This document shows, one piece after another, positions 26,059-34,589 of a stretch of 64,000 nucleotides of DNA (position 1 is the first letter of the stretch; each line of letters begins with the position of its first letter). Origin of the DNA: Pseudoalteromonas aurantia (lineage in GTDB: Bacteria; Pseudomonadota; Gammaproteobacteria; Enterobacterales; Alteromonadaceae). The stretch lies in the NCBI RefSeq assembly GCF_005886875.1, contig NZ_PNBY01000046.1, positions 46,855-110,854 on the forward strand. Direction: 5' to 3'. Position numbers and translations under genes: made by a program. The notes under the pieces were generated by a model that was given only the letters and a program-made list of their open reading frames with translations, was not told the DNA's origin and searched no databases.

Positions 26059-27315
26059 TTAGGCATCTTGGGTTGCGGCAAGTGGTGAACGATGACCTGC
26101 ACGAATAGCAGGGATCAGAGTAACAATAATGGTCAGTAGGAAGACAAACAGCACACTTAAAGTCAGCTTGCTGGTATCAACAATGGAGTAGAATTTTTCA
26201 GGTAACAATACGCCTCCCGCTTCCATCGCTGTGCCAAAGACCTCTTTAAAGTTGAGCCCTTCTGTTGCGAAGTGATAATGACCCCATAGGCCAAGCGCAA
26301 GCCCTATAGAGAGTGAAAAAGCGCTGAGATAAACCGCTTCTAATAACACGACCTTAGAGACCGTGCTGGCACGAGAACCCAAAGCTATCATCATGGCAAA
26401 TTCTTTTTGGCGTCTAAAAGTAGACATCAATACGGTATTGAGGATCCCAACAGCAACCACTATGTAGACGATTAACATCAGCAAGTACATGCCAGCGGCA
26501 TCAAGAGTGACCGCAGAATAGAGCTCTGGAGCGGCTGTTTGCCAAGGTTGCACATCATAGCTGTTAAAAGCAGTTTTTAGCTGTTGTGTTATGACGGCCA
26601 ACGTTTCTGGGTTTGCTTGACTGTACAATGCAATTTGACTGGCATAATTTGGCACTTCTAACAGGGTTTGTAACGATATTAAGGGCACTTCAGCCCAAAA
26701 GGTGTCTAGCTCATGTAGACCCGTCTTAAAGATGCCAGCAACCATAAATGCAGAGCGCGCAAGATCGGCACCACTGGCAGGTTTTGCTGTGATGGTTACG
26801 GTGTCACCAATACGCACTTCCAGGTTTTTTGCTAATGTTTCACCAATGACGATACCGCTGAGTCGCTGCATATGTTGATCATTGGTGAACTGAGCCAGTG
26901 TTTTCCCTGCAATAATGGCTTTTTGATCTGCGATTGCAGACACTTGGCTTTCTTTGTTTGGTTGTACGCCTGAAATTGTAAGCGCTACACCATGTCGTCC
27001 TGCTTGAATTAATGCATCTACCCGTAATCGTGTCACGGCAGTGAGTGTGGGATGCTGCTGTTTTATTTGTGCAACTAATTGCTCTGGTTCTGCGATTAAA
27101 TGCTGTAAAGCAGGGTCGTCACTGTAAGAGTCATGTTGCACAATAATATGACCTAGACCCATTCTTACACCGATATCAATCATGGCTTTATGTCCACCAT
27201 CGGACAGACCCATAAATAAAATCATCATGCTAAATGCGAATACAATGATCACCGAAGTGAGAGATGAACGTCGTTTATTTCTTAATAAATTTCGTAATGC
27301 GAGCTTGTGGATCAT
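26059..27315 (-). CDS. tamL: TamL: FtsX-type ABC permease
   Basis: A 418-residue permease with the MacB/LolC plan: N-terminal TM (RNKRRSSLTSVIIVFAFSMMILFM), a large periplasmic domain (about 45-270), and three C-terminal TMs (MYLLMLIVYIVVAVGILNTVLMS, VYLSAFSLSIGLALGLWGHY, LFVFLLTIIVTLIPAIRAG). Its ATG overlaps the tamK stop by 4 nt. With TamK it forms a heterodimer like LolC/LolE. Confidence 0.87.
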   Translation of the reverse strand: MIHKLALRNLLRNKRRSSLTSVIIVFAFSMMILFMGLSDGGHKAMIDIGVRMGLGHIIVQHDSYSDDPALQHLIAEPEQLVAQIKQQHPTLTAVTRLRVDALIQAGRHGVALTISGVQPNKESQVSAIADQKAIIAGKTLAQFTNDQHMQRLSGIVIGETLAKNLEVRIGDTVTITAKPASGADLARSAFMVAGIFKTGLHELDTFWAEVPLISLQTLLEVPNYASQIALYSQANPETLAVITQQLKTAFNSYDVQPWQTAAPELYSAVTLDAAGMYLLMLIVYIVVAVGILNTVLMSTFRRQKEFAMMIALGSRASTVSKVVLLEAVYLSAFSLSIGLALGLWGHYHFATEGLNFKEVFGTAMEAGGVLLPEKFYSIVDTSKLTLSVLFVFLLTIIVTLIPAIRAGHRSPLAATQDA

Positions 27316-28721
27316 GCGCTTCTCATTCCTTGTGCTGGGATTAGTCGAGCTGCTGATAGAGCAGGGTATAAGGCGGCTAATAATGCAATGACGAACATCA
27401 CGACAACAGGTGTGAGCAAATTATCTAGTGTGAGTTTAGCCTTTAGTGCGCTGGTCATGCCTACACCTGCAAGACTAAACTCACCAAATTGGCTGATATC
27501 CCAGCCGTACTGTTGTAAATAACTCCCCAGTGCGATGCCCATGATTAGTCCGGCAATGGATGCGACAAAAGTCAACATGAGGGTTTCTACCGTGACCAGC
27601 CAGACCACATTGTTGCCTTTTAATCCCAGAGCTTTGAGAAGGCAAAGCTCTTTGCGACGCTCCATCACACTGACTAGCATTGCGTTCATCACACCAACAC
27701 CCGCAATAAGGAAAATGATAAATACTAAGGTGCCCATCAATGCTTGGTTTGATTGAATCAATGCCAGAATGTCCGGTCGCAATTGAGACCAAGTTTGTAC
27801 ACTTAGTTCTTGCCTTTGCACTGATATAGTGTCAGATACTGCATCGCTGAGCAGCGAGATATTCGCTAAGTCTTGTGTTTTAATCGCAATCTCATGACTT
27901 TGATCAGGTAGTTGTAATAGCTTTTGCAAATCTTGTAGGTGAAATACAATTCGAGTTCGGTCTATTAAGTCAGTACCTTGACGGCTGGTGCCAGCCACTT
28001 CAAGTTGTAATGATTGCTGTGCCCCTAACGAGGTTTCATACAGAAGTGTCACAATATCACCGACATCCGCCTGGAGGTTTTTTGCAAGCTTCACACCTAA
28101 AATAACTTTAGGGGGAACATCTGGTAATGGCGCTAGGGTATCAATGAGTTGATTGGTTTGCTGCTGTGTTGAGGTATTGTCTAAAAATAGCCCGTCCAGT
28201 TCAGCAAACGCCTCGGCTACCGCTTGCGCGGTAAGTTGCTCATCTAGTTGTTTTTGTTCCTCGTTCAATGCTTGGCCGAGCGGCCATGGCGTTGGAGCGC
28301 TCAAAAATGTGCCACTGGTCATTTGCTCTGCCAATGTTGTGACGTGCTTTTCGTGTTCTGGTTGTACGCCAAACAGGCTAACGCCAACTGATTTATTCTC
28401 TTTGCTTAAATAACCAAAGCTGTATATTCGAGCCGCAGCGGCACTAATTTGCGTGTTTTGACGTACGTTTTGTAATAATTCAGCATTATTGGTAATGGTT
28501 TGTTGTAACTGACGTTTGGCTAAGTAGTCTTTTTGGTGGATTTGCATATGACCCACTTGCCCAGCCGTGGTGCCGGTGATCAAGTCGTGGCTTAACCCAT
28601 CCATGATGGCCAACGTTGTAATACAAAAGCCAATTCCAAGGGTAATACCAAGCGCTGTTACGGTGCTTCTTTTTCTATTTCGGAGCAAATTACGCCACGC
28701 GAGTCTGATAAATAGTCCCAT
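27312..28721 (-). CDS. tamK: TamK: FtsX-type ABC permease
   Basis: A 469-residue permease of the same family as TamL, with TM1 at RNRKRSTVTALGITLGIGFCITTLAI, a longer periplasmic domain (about 40-320) and three C-terminal TMs (LVFIIFLIAGVGVMNAMLVS, VETLMLTFVASIAGLIMGIALG, MFVIALLAALYPALSAARL). The two permeases with the TamM ATPase, the LolA-like TamJ and the barrel TamN give a Lol-like set. Located 9 nt after tamJ. Confidence 0.87.
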   Translation of the reverse strand: MGLFIRLAWRNLLRNRKRSTVTALGITLGIGFCITTLAIMDGLSHDLITGTTAGQVGHMQIHQKDYLAKRQLQQTITNNAELLQNVRQNTQISAAAARIYSFGYLSKENKSVGVSLFGVQPEHEKHVTTLAEQMTSGTFLSAPTPWPLGQALNEEQKQLDEQLTAQAVAEAFAELDGLFLDNTSTQQQTNQLIDTLAPLPDVPPKVILGVKLAKNLQADVGDIVTLLYETSLGAQQSLQLEVAGTSRQGTDLIDRTRIVFHLQDLQKLLQLPDQSHEIAIKTQDLANISLLSDAVSDTISVQRQELSVQTWSQLRPDILALIQSNQALMGTLVFIIFLIAGVGVMNAMLVSVMERRKELCLLKALGLKGNNVVWLVTVETLMLTFVASIAGLIMGIALGSYLQQYGWDISQFGEFSLAGVGMTSALKAKLTLDNLLTPVVVMFVIALLAALYPALSAARLIPAQGMRSA

Positions 28722-28730
28722 TTTATTTCC

Positions 28731-29492
28731 TTACAAAAATGCTTGTTCAGAGAACTTGCTGGCTGCAAGGTCGGTGTTAAATTTTATTTTCTGATAATGC
28801 ATACGTGTGTATTCATCTGGTTTATCAGTGACGCGCATTTCCATCATGGTCGGCACTTTCATCCCATCCATATTTTTAATATCGGAATAAGTGAGAGTAC
28901 GTTCTGGTTGCGGGTCGTCTTTGCGGCGAAAGTAGGTGACTTGCTCTGGGTAGACTCGGCCCTCTTCGATGTAAAGCGTATATAGTACTTTGCCCCACAC
29001 GACCGGTGCAGAAGGCAGTGGTGTAAGCTCAACAAGGTGATAATTACGGGTGTCTTTGTCCCATGCTTTTTGGGCACTATAGGCATAGTGTTGCGCGAGA
29101 TCTGTTTCGCGCATTAAATCATCATTACTGAAGTGGCTGCCCATCCAACTTGAAGCAAGCATTGAACTACTCATGACCGTGGTGCGTTTATTTCGCGGCT
29201 CAAAGAATGAAATTCGCTCATCGACTTTTAAAGTCATATTGCCACGCCATAAAGCAGGTCCCAGCATGCGTACCATTACCTTTTGCGCTTCATCACGGTC
29301 ATCGGTGAGTACCAGGAGGGTAAAATCTCTTTGGTATTCAGCTTTATTAATGTTCATTTTTAGGACCGATGCGGAGGTTTTCGCCCGTAAAATACGTTCC
29401 GCACTGTCTATCCATTTACCGAGTGGTAAATCTGTCTTTGCTGCACTAACACATGAGGCAAAGCAAAGGAAAAGAAAAGCAAGTTGTTTCAT
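28731..29492 (-). CDS. tamJ: TamJ: periplasmic LolA-like (outer-membrane lipoprotein-sorting) protein
   Basis: A 253-residue protein with a cleavable signal peptide (QLAFLFLCFASCVSAA) and the outer-membrane lipoprotein-sorting-protein fold (Pfam PF17131): alternating strands such as FTLLVLTDDRDEAQKVMVRMLGPALW, LKVDERISFFEPRNKRTTVMSSSMLASSWMGS (read as two segments), and MKVPTMMEMRV. Relatives occur beside FtsX-type ABC transporters and likely shuttle a lipophilic ligand through the periplasm. Here the obvious candidate is tambjamine, or its membrane-bound intermediate. Confidence 0.8.
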   Translation of the reverse strand: MKQLAFLFLCFASCVSAAKTDLPLGKWIDSAERILRAKTSASVLKMNINKAEYQRDFTLLVLTDDRDEAQKVMVRMLGPALWRGNMTLKVDERISFFEPRNKRTTVMSSSMLASSWMGSHFSNDDLMRETDLAQHYAYSAQKAWDKDTRNYHLVELTPLPSAPVVWGKVLYTLYIEEGRVYPEQVTYFRRKDDPQPERTLTYSDIKNMDGMKVPTMMEMRVTDKPDEYTRMHYQKIKFNTDLAASKFSEQAFL

Positions 29493-29502
29493 AATGGTCC
29501 TT

Positions 29503-30588
29503 TTAGTGTTGTTTTAATATGCGCGGTAATGCAGCGCGATATCTAAATTGGGCGATGAATTTTGGGTCTGCATCACTTTTGCCAACGCGAGCGATAAACA
29601 GAGGGTGATGCTCTTTACCTAACTGCTCGTGTAATGCAGCTTTGGCTTCTGGGTGTTGCAATAGAACACTCAGAGGGTGAATCGCAAGGCCTTGTGCCGT
29701 GGCTTGAAGCCACATTTCAATCATTTTTTGACCTGCACATAACCAATCAAAGGTGCTTTGCGTGCTTTTTTGGCACAGACAAATTATCTGGCTGCTTTGG
29801 GCAGTAAGCTGGCTCAATGCCTGTGCCATGCTATCTGCAACACCGAGTTTAGCGAGCACTCTCATCGATAGTGGATTGAGTAACAGTTGGTGCGCTCTGC
29901 GCTTAATCAATGACATAGGCCCCATCAGTTGTTGGATGTTAAAGCCTCGCTCAGCCTCTTTATTGGGCGTTTCAGAAAAATCAATAAATGCATAAGTTTC
30001 TTGCCATGCTTTGGCATGTTTAAAGTCTTGGCTGGCAAAGCGCGCCACTAACTCAGCCGTTTTTAGGTGTTTATCACCTTCTATACTTTGCCATTCAATG
30101 TGCGGACTATGCCAAAGCACCGTAGACAAAATACGGTCATGAGCCGCCAGTTTTTTGTTTCCAGTGAGTGCTCCTCGATAGGTATAACGTTGCGCCAACA
30201 GCGACTTAATTTGATTAAACCGAGCGAGGTTTATACGCTCAGGCTGATATGTTAACTGTGCTTCTAATATGTAAGGGTGCTCACAGGTCGCATTGTTTGT
30301 GCCTGACGTAATGGGGCTCGATACCACGCATGTGATCCCCGTGGCCTCAAACAGGTTTATCAATACGGCACTGAACCCGGCAAGACTCATCCACATTTCA
30401 TTCTGTAATGCTGGCAGTGCGTTAATAATATTGTCTGGGTCAAACCCAATTTGTAAACGCCCATCAAATGGCACGCTTTGCGCGTACCATTGCACCTGCC
30501 ATGGCTGACAGTTGTGAGATGACGGTACGAGTTTTGCTAACTCAATACACTCAGAAACCAGATCAGCTAGCGGCTTGCAAGACGTCAT
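29503..30588 (-). CDS. tamI: TamI: nitroreductase-fold oxidoreductase (PigM-like)
   Basis: A 361-residue protein starting at the ATG at 30588 (CAGGAG 9 nt upstream); an upstream ATG at 30621 is open. The start ELAKLVPSSHNCQPWQVQW resembles flavin nitroreductases (R/S-N-x-QPW binding region), and the C-terminal part has QATAQGLAIHPLSVLLQ and LGKEHHPLFIARVGKS. It corresponds to PigM, which is thought to oxidise hydroxymethyl-bipyrrole to the aldehyde before O-methylation. It overlaps the 3' end of tamH by 26 nt. Confidence 0.78.
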   Translation of the reverse strand: MTSCKPLADLVSECIELAKLVPSSHNCQPWQVQWYAQSVPFDGRLQIGFDPDNIINALPALQNEMWMSLAGFSAVLINLFEATGITCVVSSPITSGTNNATCEHPYILEAQLTYQPERINLARFNQIKSLLAQRYTYRGALTGNKKLAAHDRILSTVLWHSPHIEWQSIEGDKHLKTAELVARFASQDFKHAKAWQETYAFIDFSETPNKEAERGFNIQQLMGPMSLIKRRAHQLLLNPLSMRVLAKLGVADSMAQALSQLTAQSSQIICLCQKSTQSTFDWLCAGQKMIEMWLQATAQGLAIHPLSVLLQHPEAKAALHEQLGKEHHPLFIARVGKSDADPKFIAQFRYRAALPRILKQH

Positions 30589-33388
30589 TTTGCGGTTTCT
30601 CCTGATCCAGTTCAAAGCCATGAATTAATGCTAATGCTTGTACTTGCTCAACTTGAGAGCAGGTTAATGCGCCCATACTAAAATGACTAAAGGTGCCGGC
30701 TAAACCCAGTAACATGGTTTCGCCACAACAGGCATAAACCTGTCCACTGGGCAGTAACATGCCTGGTAAGGTAAAGTTTGGATTATGAGATAAGTTCACT
30801 ACGCCACCGCGGATCAATTTGACATTCGGACGAGTTAAAACAATGTCTTCTGGGACATCCTTTGGTACTGCTACATCACTTATCAGCACTGGTTTGTGTT
30901 GTGCGATGTAGTTGGGCGTAAAGACTGTTGTTGGACTGCTGGTATTACTGACAATGACATCGGCTGTTTTACAGGTATCAAATTGATCACTGACGACGAG
31001 TAACTGTCGGGCAAGTAAAATACTTTTGAGTTCCCTGATCAGGACATGCGGTTCTTCTGAGCCTAGGCGAGGTGCAAGCCAATCACGGCATACCTTAAGA
31101 AGCTGACCGCCAGTTTGCTGCTGATCAACTGCTTGATATAAATTCTCACAAATAATGTCCAACGTCTTATTCATGTTACTGGTGCTGCCTGCACGGGTAA
31201 TGAGTAACAATGACTGGCAGTACTTGGCAAGTACTGCACTGTGAACTTGACCTATGTTGCCAGCGGCCCCACAGACAGCAATTGTCGCTTTTGACAATTC
31301 AATACCATGGCGCTCAGCGCTACTTAAAATAGTGTTAATACTGGCTGCTACGGTTAACGCATTCCCTGATGTTGCGGCAGGTGTATTAAACGTAAAATCA
31401 CAGCAGTTATTAGTAACAATAGAGGTGTAGCCTCCGAATCCAACTAATTTACAGCCTTCTTCTCGGGCCAGTCGATACGCTTCATGCACGTGTGAGCGAA
31501 TGATTTTAGCCTGATTAAAGCGTCTGTCTGCTTCAATGCTTTCGGCATCCATTTGAATACCAAATAAGACCAATTCAATTTGTTTACCGGTACTTGATGT
31601 AACGAGTCTGCGTGCCAAAATACTGGGCAGTGTAACGGGCAATATATGTTGATTGAGCTCTTCTTGTTCATACTCATCAAACACGTCCCAACCAGGGTCA
31701 ATCTCGTTAAGGCTATCTTGGTCGATAAGATGACTAATAAAGGCGACTTTATCTACCCCTGTTGCTATTGGATCGTCACGTTGAGGATGATTCATTATTT
31801 TGCTAAATGGCGTCAATGCCAGTTCACTGTGAATCAAATGTGAAAGCAAAGGGGCTACTTGGTGGCTTCTAATTAAATCAAAGGCCTGTCGAAAAGCATC
31901 TACTACTTTGATTATTTGTGCACTATCAAAATATCCTGAGGGCTGCATTCTTAATACTTTTCGCTTACCCAAGGAAGGCAACACACGAATATGGTGTTTG
32001 TGCAGTAAATACCCTGCAATGGCCATTGAAAGTACATTTTCACAGTCTAAATTAGAGATGGTGGCACTGGGGTGATCGGCAAATGACGCAAGCTCGATCC
32101 CAAGCATACAACCTTTGCCGCGTACTTGGGTGATCATATCAGGGTAGTCTTGAGCTAACTGATTAAACGCGCAGAGAAAATGTTCGCCAAGTTGCTTTGT
32201 TTTGAGTTTTATATCGTCACGTTCAAGTAGTGCTAAGGTTTTTAATGCCACGGCACTGCTTAAGTCATCATCAGAGAATGTTGTGCTATGTAGCATACTG
32301 AATTCGTTGTGATAGCGACTATTCTCGACAGCAAGGGCAGATATTTTACACAGACCACCGCCAAGTGATTTAGCGAGCGTAATATAGTCGTTGGGGGTCT
32401 CATTGGCGATACTTTCCAAAAATACACCGGTACGGCCTAAGCCGCACTGGATCTCATCGGCAATGATCGCAGTACTTGGGTATTGTGCTTTAATATGGCG
32501 CAATAATGCATTATGTGAAGCTGAAAGCGGTACGACGCCGCCTTCCCCTTGAATTGGTTCGTAGATCACGGCGGCTAATTGATTAATGGGCTTTTTAACC
32601 AGTCGCAGCGGCGAAAATTCGATATACCAATAATGGCTTTGCCAAGTATCTATTTTGGTTGCAAATTCATCAGCATCATCAATGAAAGTGGCGTCAGGGT
32701 TATTCGCTATGAAAGGTAAGCGAGCATCACGGTTATAAGTTGTGGCTAAACTGCCCCGTGTTTTTCCGTGAAATGCACCTTTGAAAGCTGCGACTTTACT
32801 CGGTAGATTAAAAGCATGTTGATTACGAAACTCAATGGCAGACTTTAGTTCATCTAGGGTTTCAATAGGCTCTTGTTCGAGTAAACGTTCACACTCATAA
32901 AAGAAGTCATCGCTCAACTCTATGTGATTGGTCGCCAAGCGTATCTCTAATTCTCGCCAGTTCTGCGCGCAGCTTTTTTGTGCATCATTGATACGTTGAA
33001 AGTATTCGTATTGCGCATGTTTTAAAGCCGCTTCTACGGCTTCCGTTCCAGTATTTAACAACACGATTTGATACTGCTTTTGTGTCTCTGAATAAAGCTT
33101 ATCAGCCAATACAGTACGCAATTGCTGCGCCATGGGACGTTGTGCGCCTTGTACCCACATTGGACGGTCTGCACTGAGCAGTTGTTGCATAGTTTGCACA
33201 AGTTCAGGATGGTTGTGGCCGAGCAATGTACTGCCAAAGCCACCAACTAAGTCGATAACATCGTGTTGCTGTTCATCTTTTTGCCACGTCAGCATATCAC
33301 CTTTGGCTTTTGAAAACTCTACCAGTAACCCAGCGCTGTCTAGTAACGCTTCACGGCTTAATATTTCTTGTCCGATTCGAATTTGCAT
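30563..33388 (-). CDS. tamH: TamH: fused aminotransferase and acyl reductase
   Basis: A 941-residue bifunctional enzyme. Residues about 25-490 are a class III aminotransferase: the NTGTEAVEAALKHA segment, AFHGKTRGSLATT, EPIQGEGGVVPL, ADEIQCGLGRTG and the PLP lysine Lys340 (LAKSLGGG). Residues about 560-930 resemble acyl-ACP reductase: GFGGYTSIVTNN, TSGNALTVAA and the dinucleotide site AVCGAAGNIGQVHS. It should reduce the carrier-bound fatty acyl chain to an aldehyde and transaminate it to the amine that TamQ uses. PigE also joins a reductase and an aminotransferase but, as I recall, in the opposite order. Confidence 0.87.
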   Translation of the reverse strand: MQIRIGQEILSREALLDSAGLLVEFSKAKGDMLTWQKDEQQHDVIDLVGGFGSTLLGHNHPELVQTMQQLLSADRPMWVQGAQRPMAQQLRTVLADKLYSETQKQYQIVLLNTGTEAVEAALKHAQYEYFQRINDAQKSCAQNWRELEIRLATNHIELSDDFFYECERLLEQEPIETLDELKSAIEFRNQHAFNLPSKVAAFKGAFHGKTRGSLATTYNRDARLPFIANNPDATFIDDADEFATKIDTWQSHYWYIEFSPLRLVKKPINQLAAVIYEPIQGEGGVVPLSASHNALLRHIKAQYPSTAIIADEIQCGLGRTGVFLESIANETPNDYITLAKSLGGGLCKISALAVENSRYHNEFSMLHSTTFSDDDLSSAVALKTLALLERDDIKLKTKQLGEHFLCAFNQLAQDYPDMITQVRGKGCMLGIELASFADHPSATISNLDCENVLSMAIAGYLLHKHHIRVLPSLGKRKVLRMQPSGYFDSAQIIKVVDAFRQAFDLIRSHQVAPLLSHLIHSELALTPFSKIMNHPQRDDPIATGVDKVAFISHLIDQDSLNEIDPGWDVFDEYEQEELNQHILPVTLPSILARRLVTSSTGKQIELVLFGIQMDAESIEADRRFNQAKIIRSHVHEAYRLAREEGCKLVGFGGYTSIVTNNCCDFTFNTPAATSGNALTVAASINTILSSAERHGIELSKATIAVCGAAGNIGQVHSAVLAKYCQSLLLITRAGSTSNMNKTLDIICENLYQAVDQQQTGGQLLKVCRDWLAPRLGSEEPHVLIRELKSILLARQLLVVSDQFDTCKTADVIVSNTSSPTTVFTPNYIAQHKPVLISDVAVPKDVPEDIVLTRPNVKLIRGGVVNLSHNPNFTLPGMLLPSGQVYACCGETMLLGLAGTFSHFSMGALTCSQVEQVQALALIHGFELDQEKPQNDVLQAAS

Positions 33389-33399
33389 AACTTATATCC

Positions 33400-34566
33400 T
33401 TAAATCCACTGAGCTTTTAAGCGTTTAATAAGCGCTGTACTGATATTGTTTTTAAGCACATTAGAGGTGCCGGAGAAAATAGCGCTAGGCATAGCGTCTC
33501 GCAGCATGCGTTCTATATCACCGCTGATCACGCCTTGCGCGCCATGCAATTGCACGGCGGTTTGGCCGTTGCTAATTGCTGCGTTTGAAATAGAAATTTT
33601 GGCTAAGCTACTGGCAACCCCAGACATGTCGCCTTTATCAAGTGACCACGCGGCTTTATATAAAAGTAGGCGGCCAGTCTCATAGTTGAAATACATGTCG
33701 CACAATTGATGTTGCACGGCTTGATAACTGGATAATGGCGCATCAAATTGCTGGCGTTCGCTTACGTAATGTGCGGTTTTTTGTAATTGTCGTTTCATTT
33801 GTCCAAGGTACAGCGCAAACAAGCAAACACGTTCCCATTCCATTGAAACTTGAAAGATAGGCGCACCAGCACCTAGGCGACCAATTAGCGCGTCTTCAGG
33901 AACTTGGCAGTCATTAAAATGAATGTCACCCATAGCTGTAGTGCGAAGCCCAGATTTGCTGTGTGGCGCTTTTGCGAGTGAGACACCATATTCATGTGAA
34001 TGCAGAATAAAAGTGGAGTAATCGAAGTAATTACCACGGTCTTCTGTTCTGAGGTGTACGACGATGAAATCTGCAACCGGTGCATTAGTGATATAGTCTT
34101 TATGGCCATTAAGTACGAATCCGTCTTCGCTCTTTTGTGCGTTAGTGGTCATGGCATAGATGTCAGACCCTGCTTGAGGCTCTGTAATGGCATGTGTGCC
34201 AATCCAGGCTTCATTGGTAATTTTGGGTAACCACTGCGCTTGTTGTTCTGAGGAGGCAAAAGCGCGAATAGGATGAATGCAAGCACATAAATGGGCTGAT
34301 AATGCAAAAATTAGCCCTGAATCTTCGCAGTGCTCTGCCAATGATTCAATACCCGCCGTTAGCTCAAGAGCATTAAGATCATAGCCTTTCATGCTTTTAG
34401 GTAGCAACCATTTACCCACGCCTTGGTTAATAAGTTGTCTAAATAGAGGCTTTGAAAATGTGCCGGCTAAGTCGCGCTGCACAACATCTTCTAAGTCGAG
34501 TTTTTGTGCTATCTGTTTTGCTTGATCGGCTATACGTTGTTGTTTTTCGGTAAAATCAAAATTCAT
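33400..34566 (-). CDS. tamG: TamG: prolyl-carrier-protein dehydrogenase (PigA-like)
   Basis: A 388-residue acyl-CoA-dehydrogenase-family flavoprotein of ordinary length, with ITEPQAGSDIYAM and GFVLNGHKDYITNAPVADF in the flavin-binding beta domain, KSGLRTTAMGDIHFNDCQVP, and a C-terminal helical domain with LHGAQGVISGD and FSGTSNVLKN. In prodigiosin synthesis PigA oxidises prolyl-S-PCP to pyrrolyl-S-PCP. With TamE and TamB it makes the first pyrrole ring. Eleven nt separate it from tamH. Confidence 0.87.
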   Translation of the reverse strand: MNFDFTEKQQRIADQAKQIAQKLDLEDVVQRDLAGTFSKPLFRQLINQGVGKWLLPKSMKGYDLNALELTAGIESLAEHCEDSGLIFALSAHLCACIHPIRAFASSEQQAQWLPKITNEAWIGTHAITEPQAGSDIYAMTTNAQKSEDGFVLNGHKDYITNAPVADFIVVHLRTEDRGNYFDYSTFILHSHEYGVSLAKAPHSKSGLRTTAMGDIHFNDCQVPEDALIGRLGAGAPIFQVSMEWERVCLFALYLGQMKRQLQKTAHYVSERQQFDAPLSSYQAVQHQLCDMYFNYETGRLLLYKAAWSLDKGDMSGVASSLAKISISNAAISNGQTAVQLHGAQGVISGDIERMLRDAMPSAIFSGTSNVLKNNISTALIKRLKAQWI

Positions 34567-34589
34567 AATTATTTCCTTGCGCTTTACTT

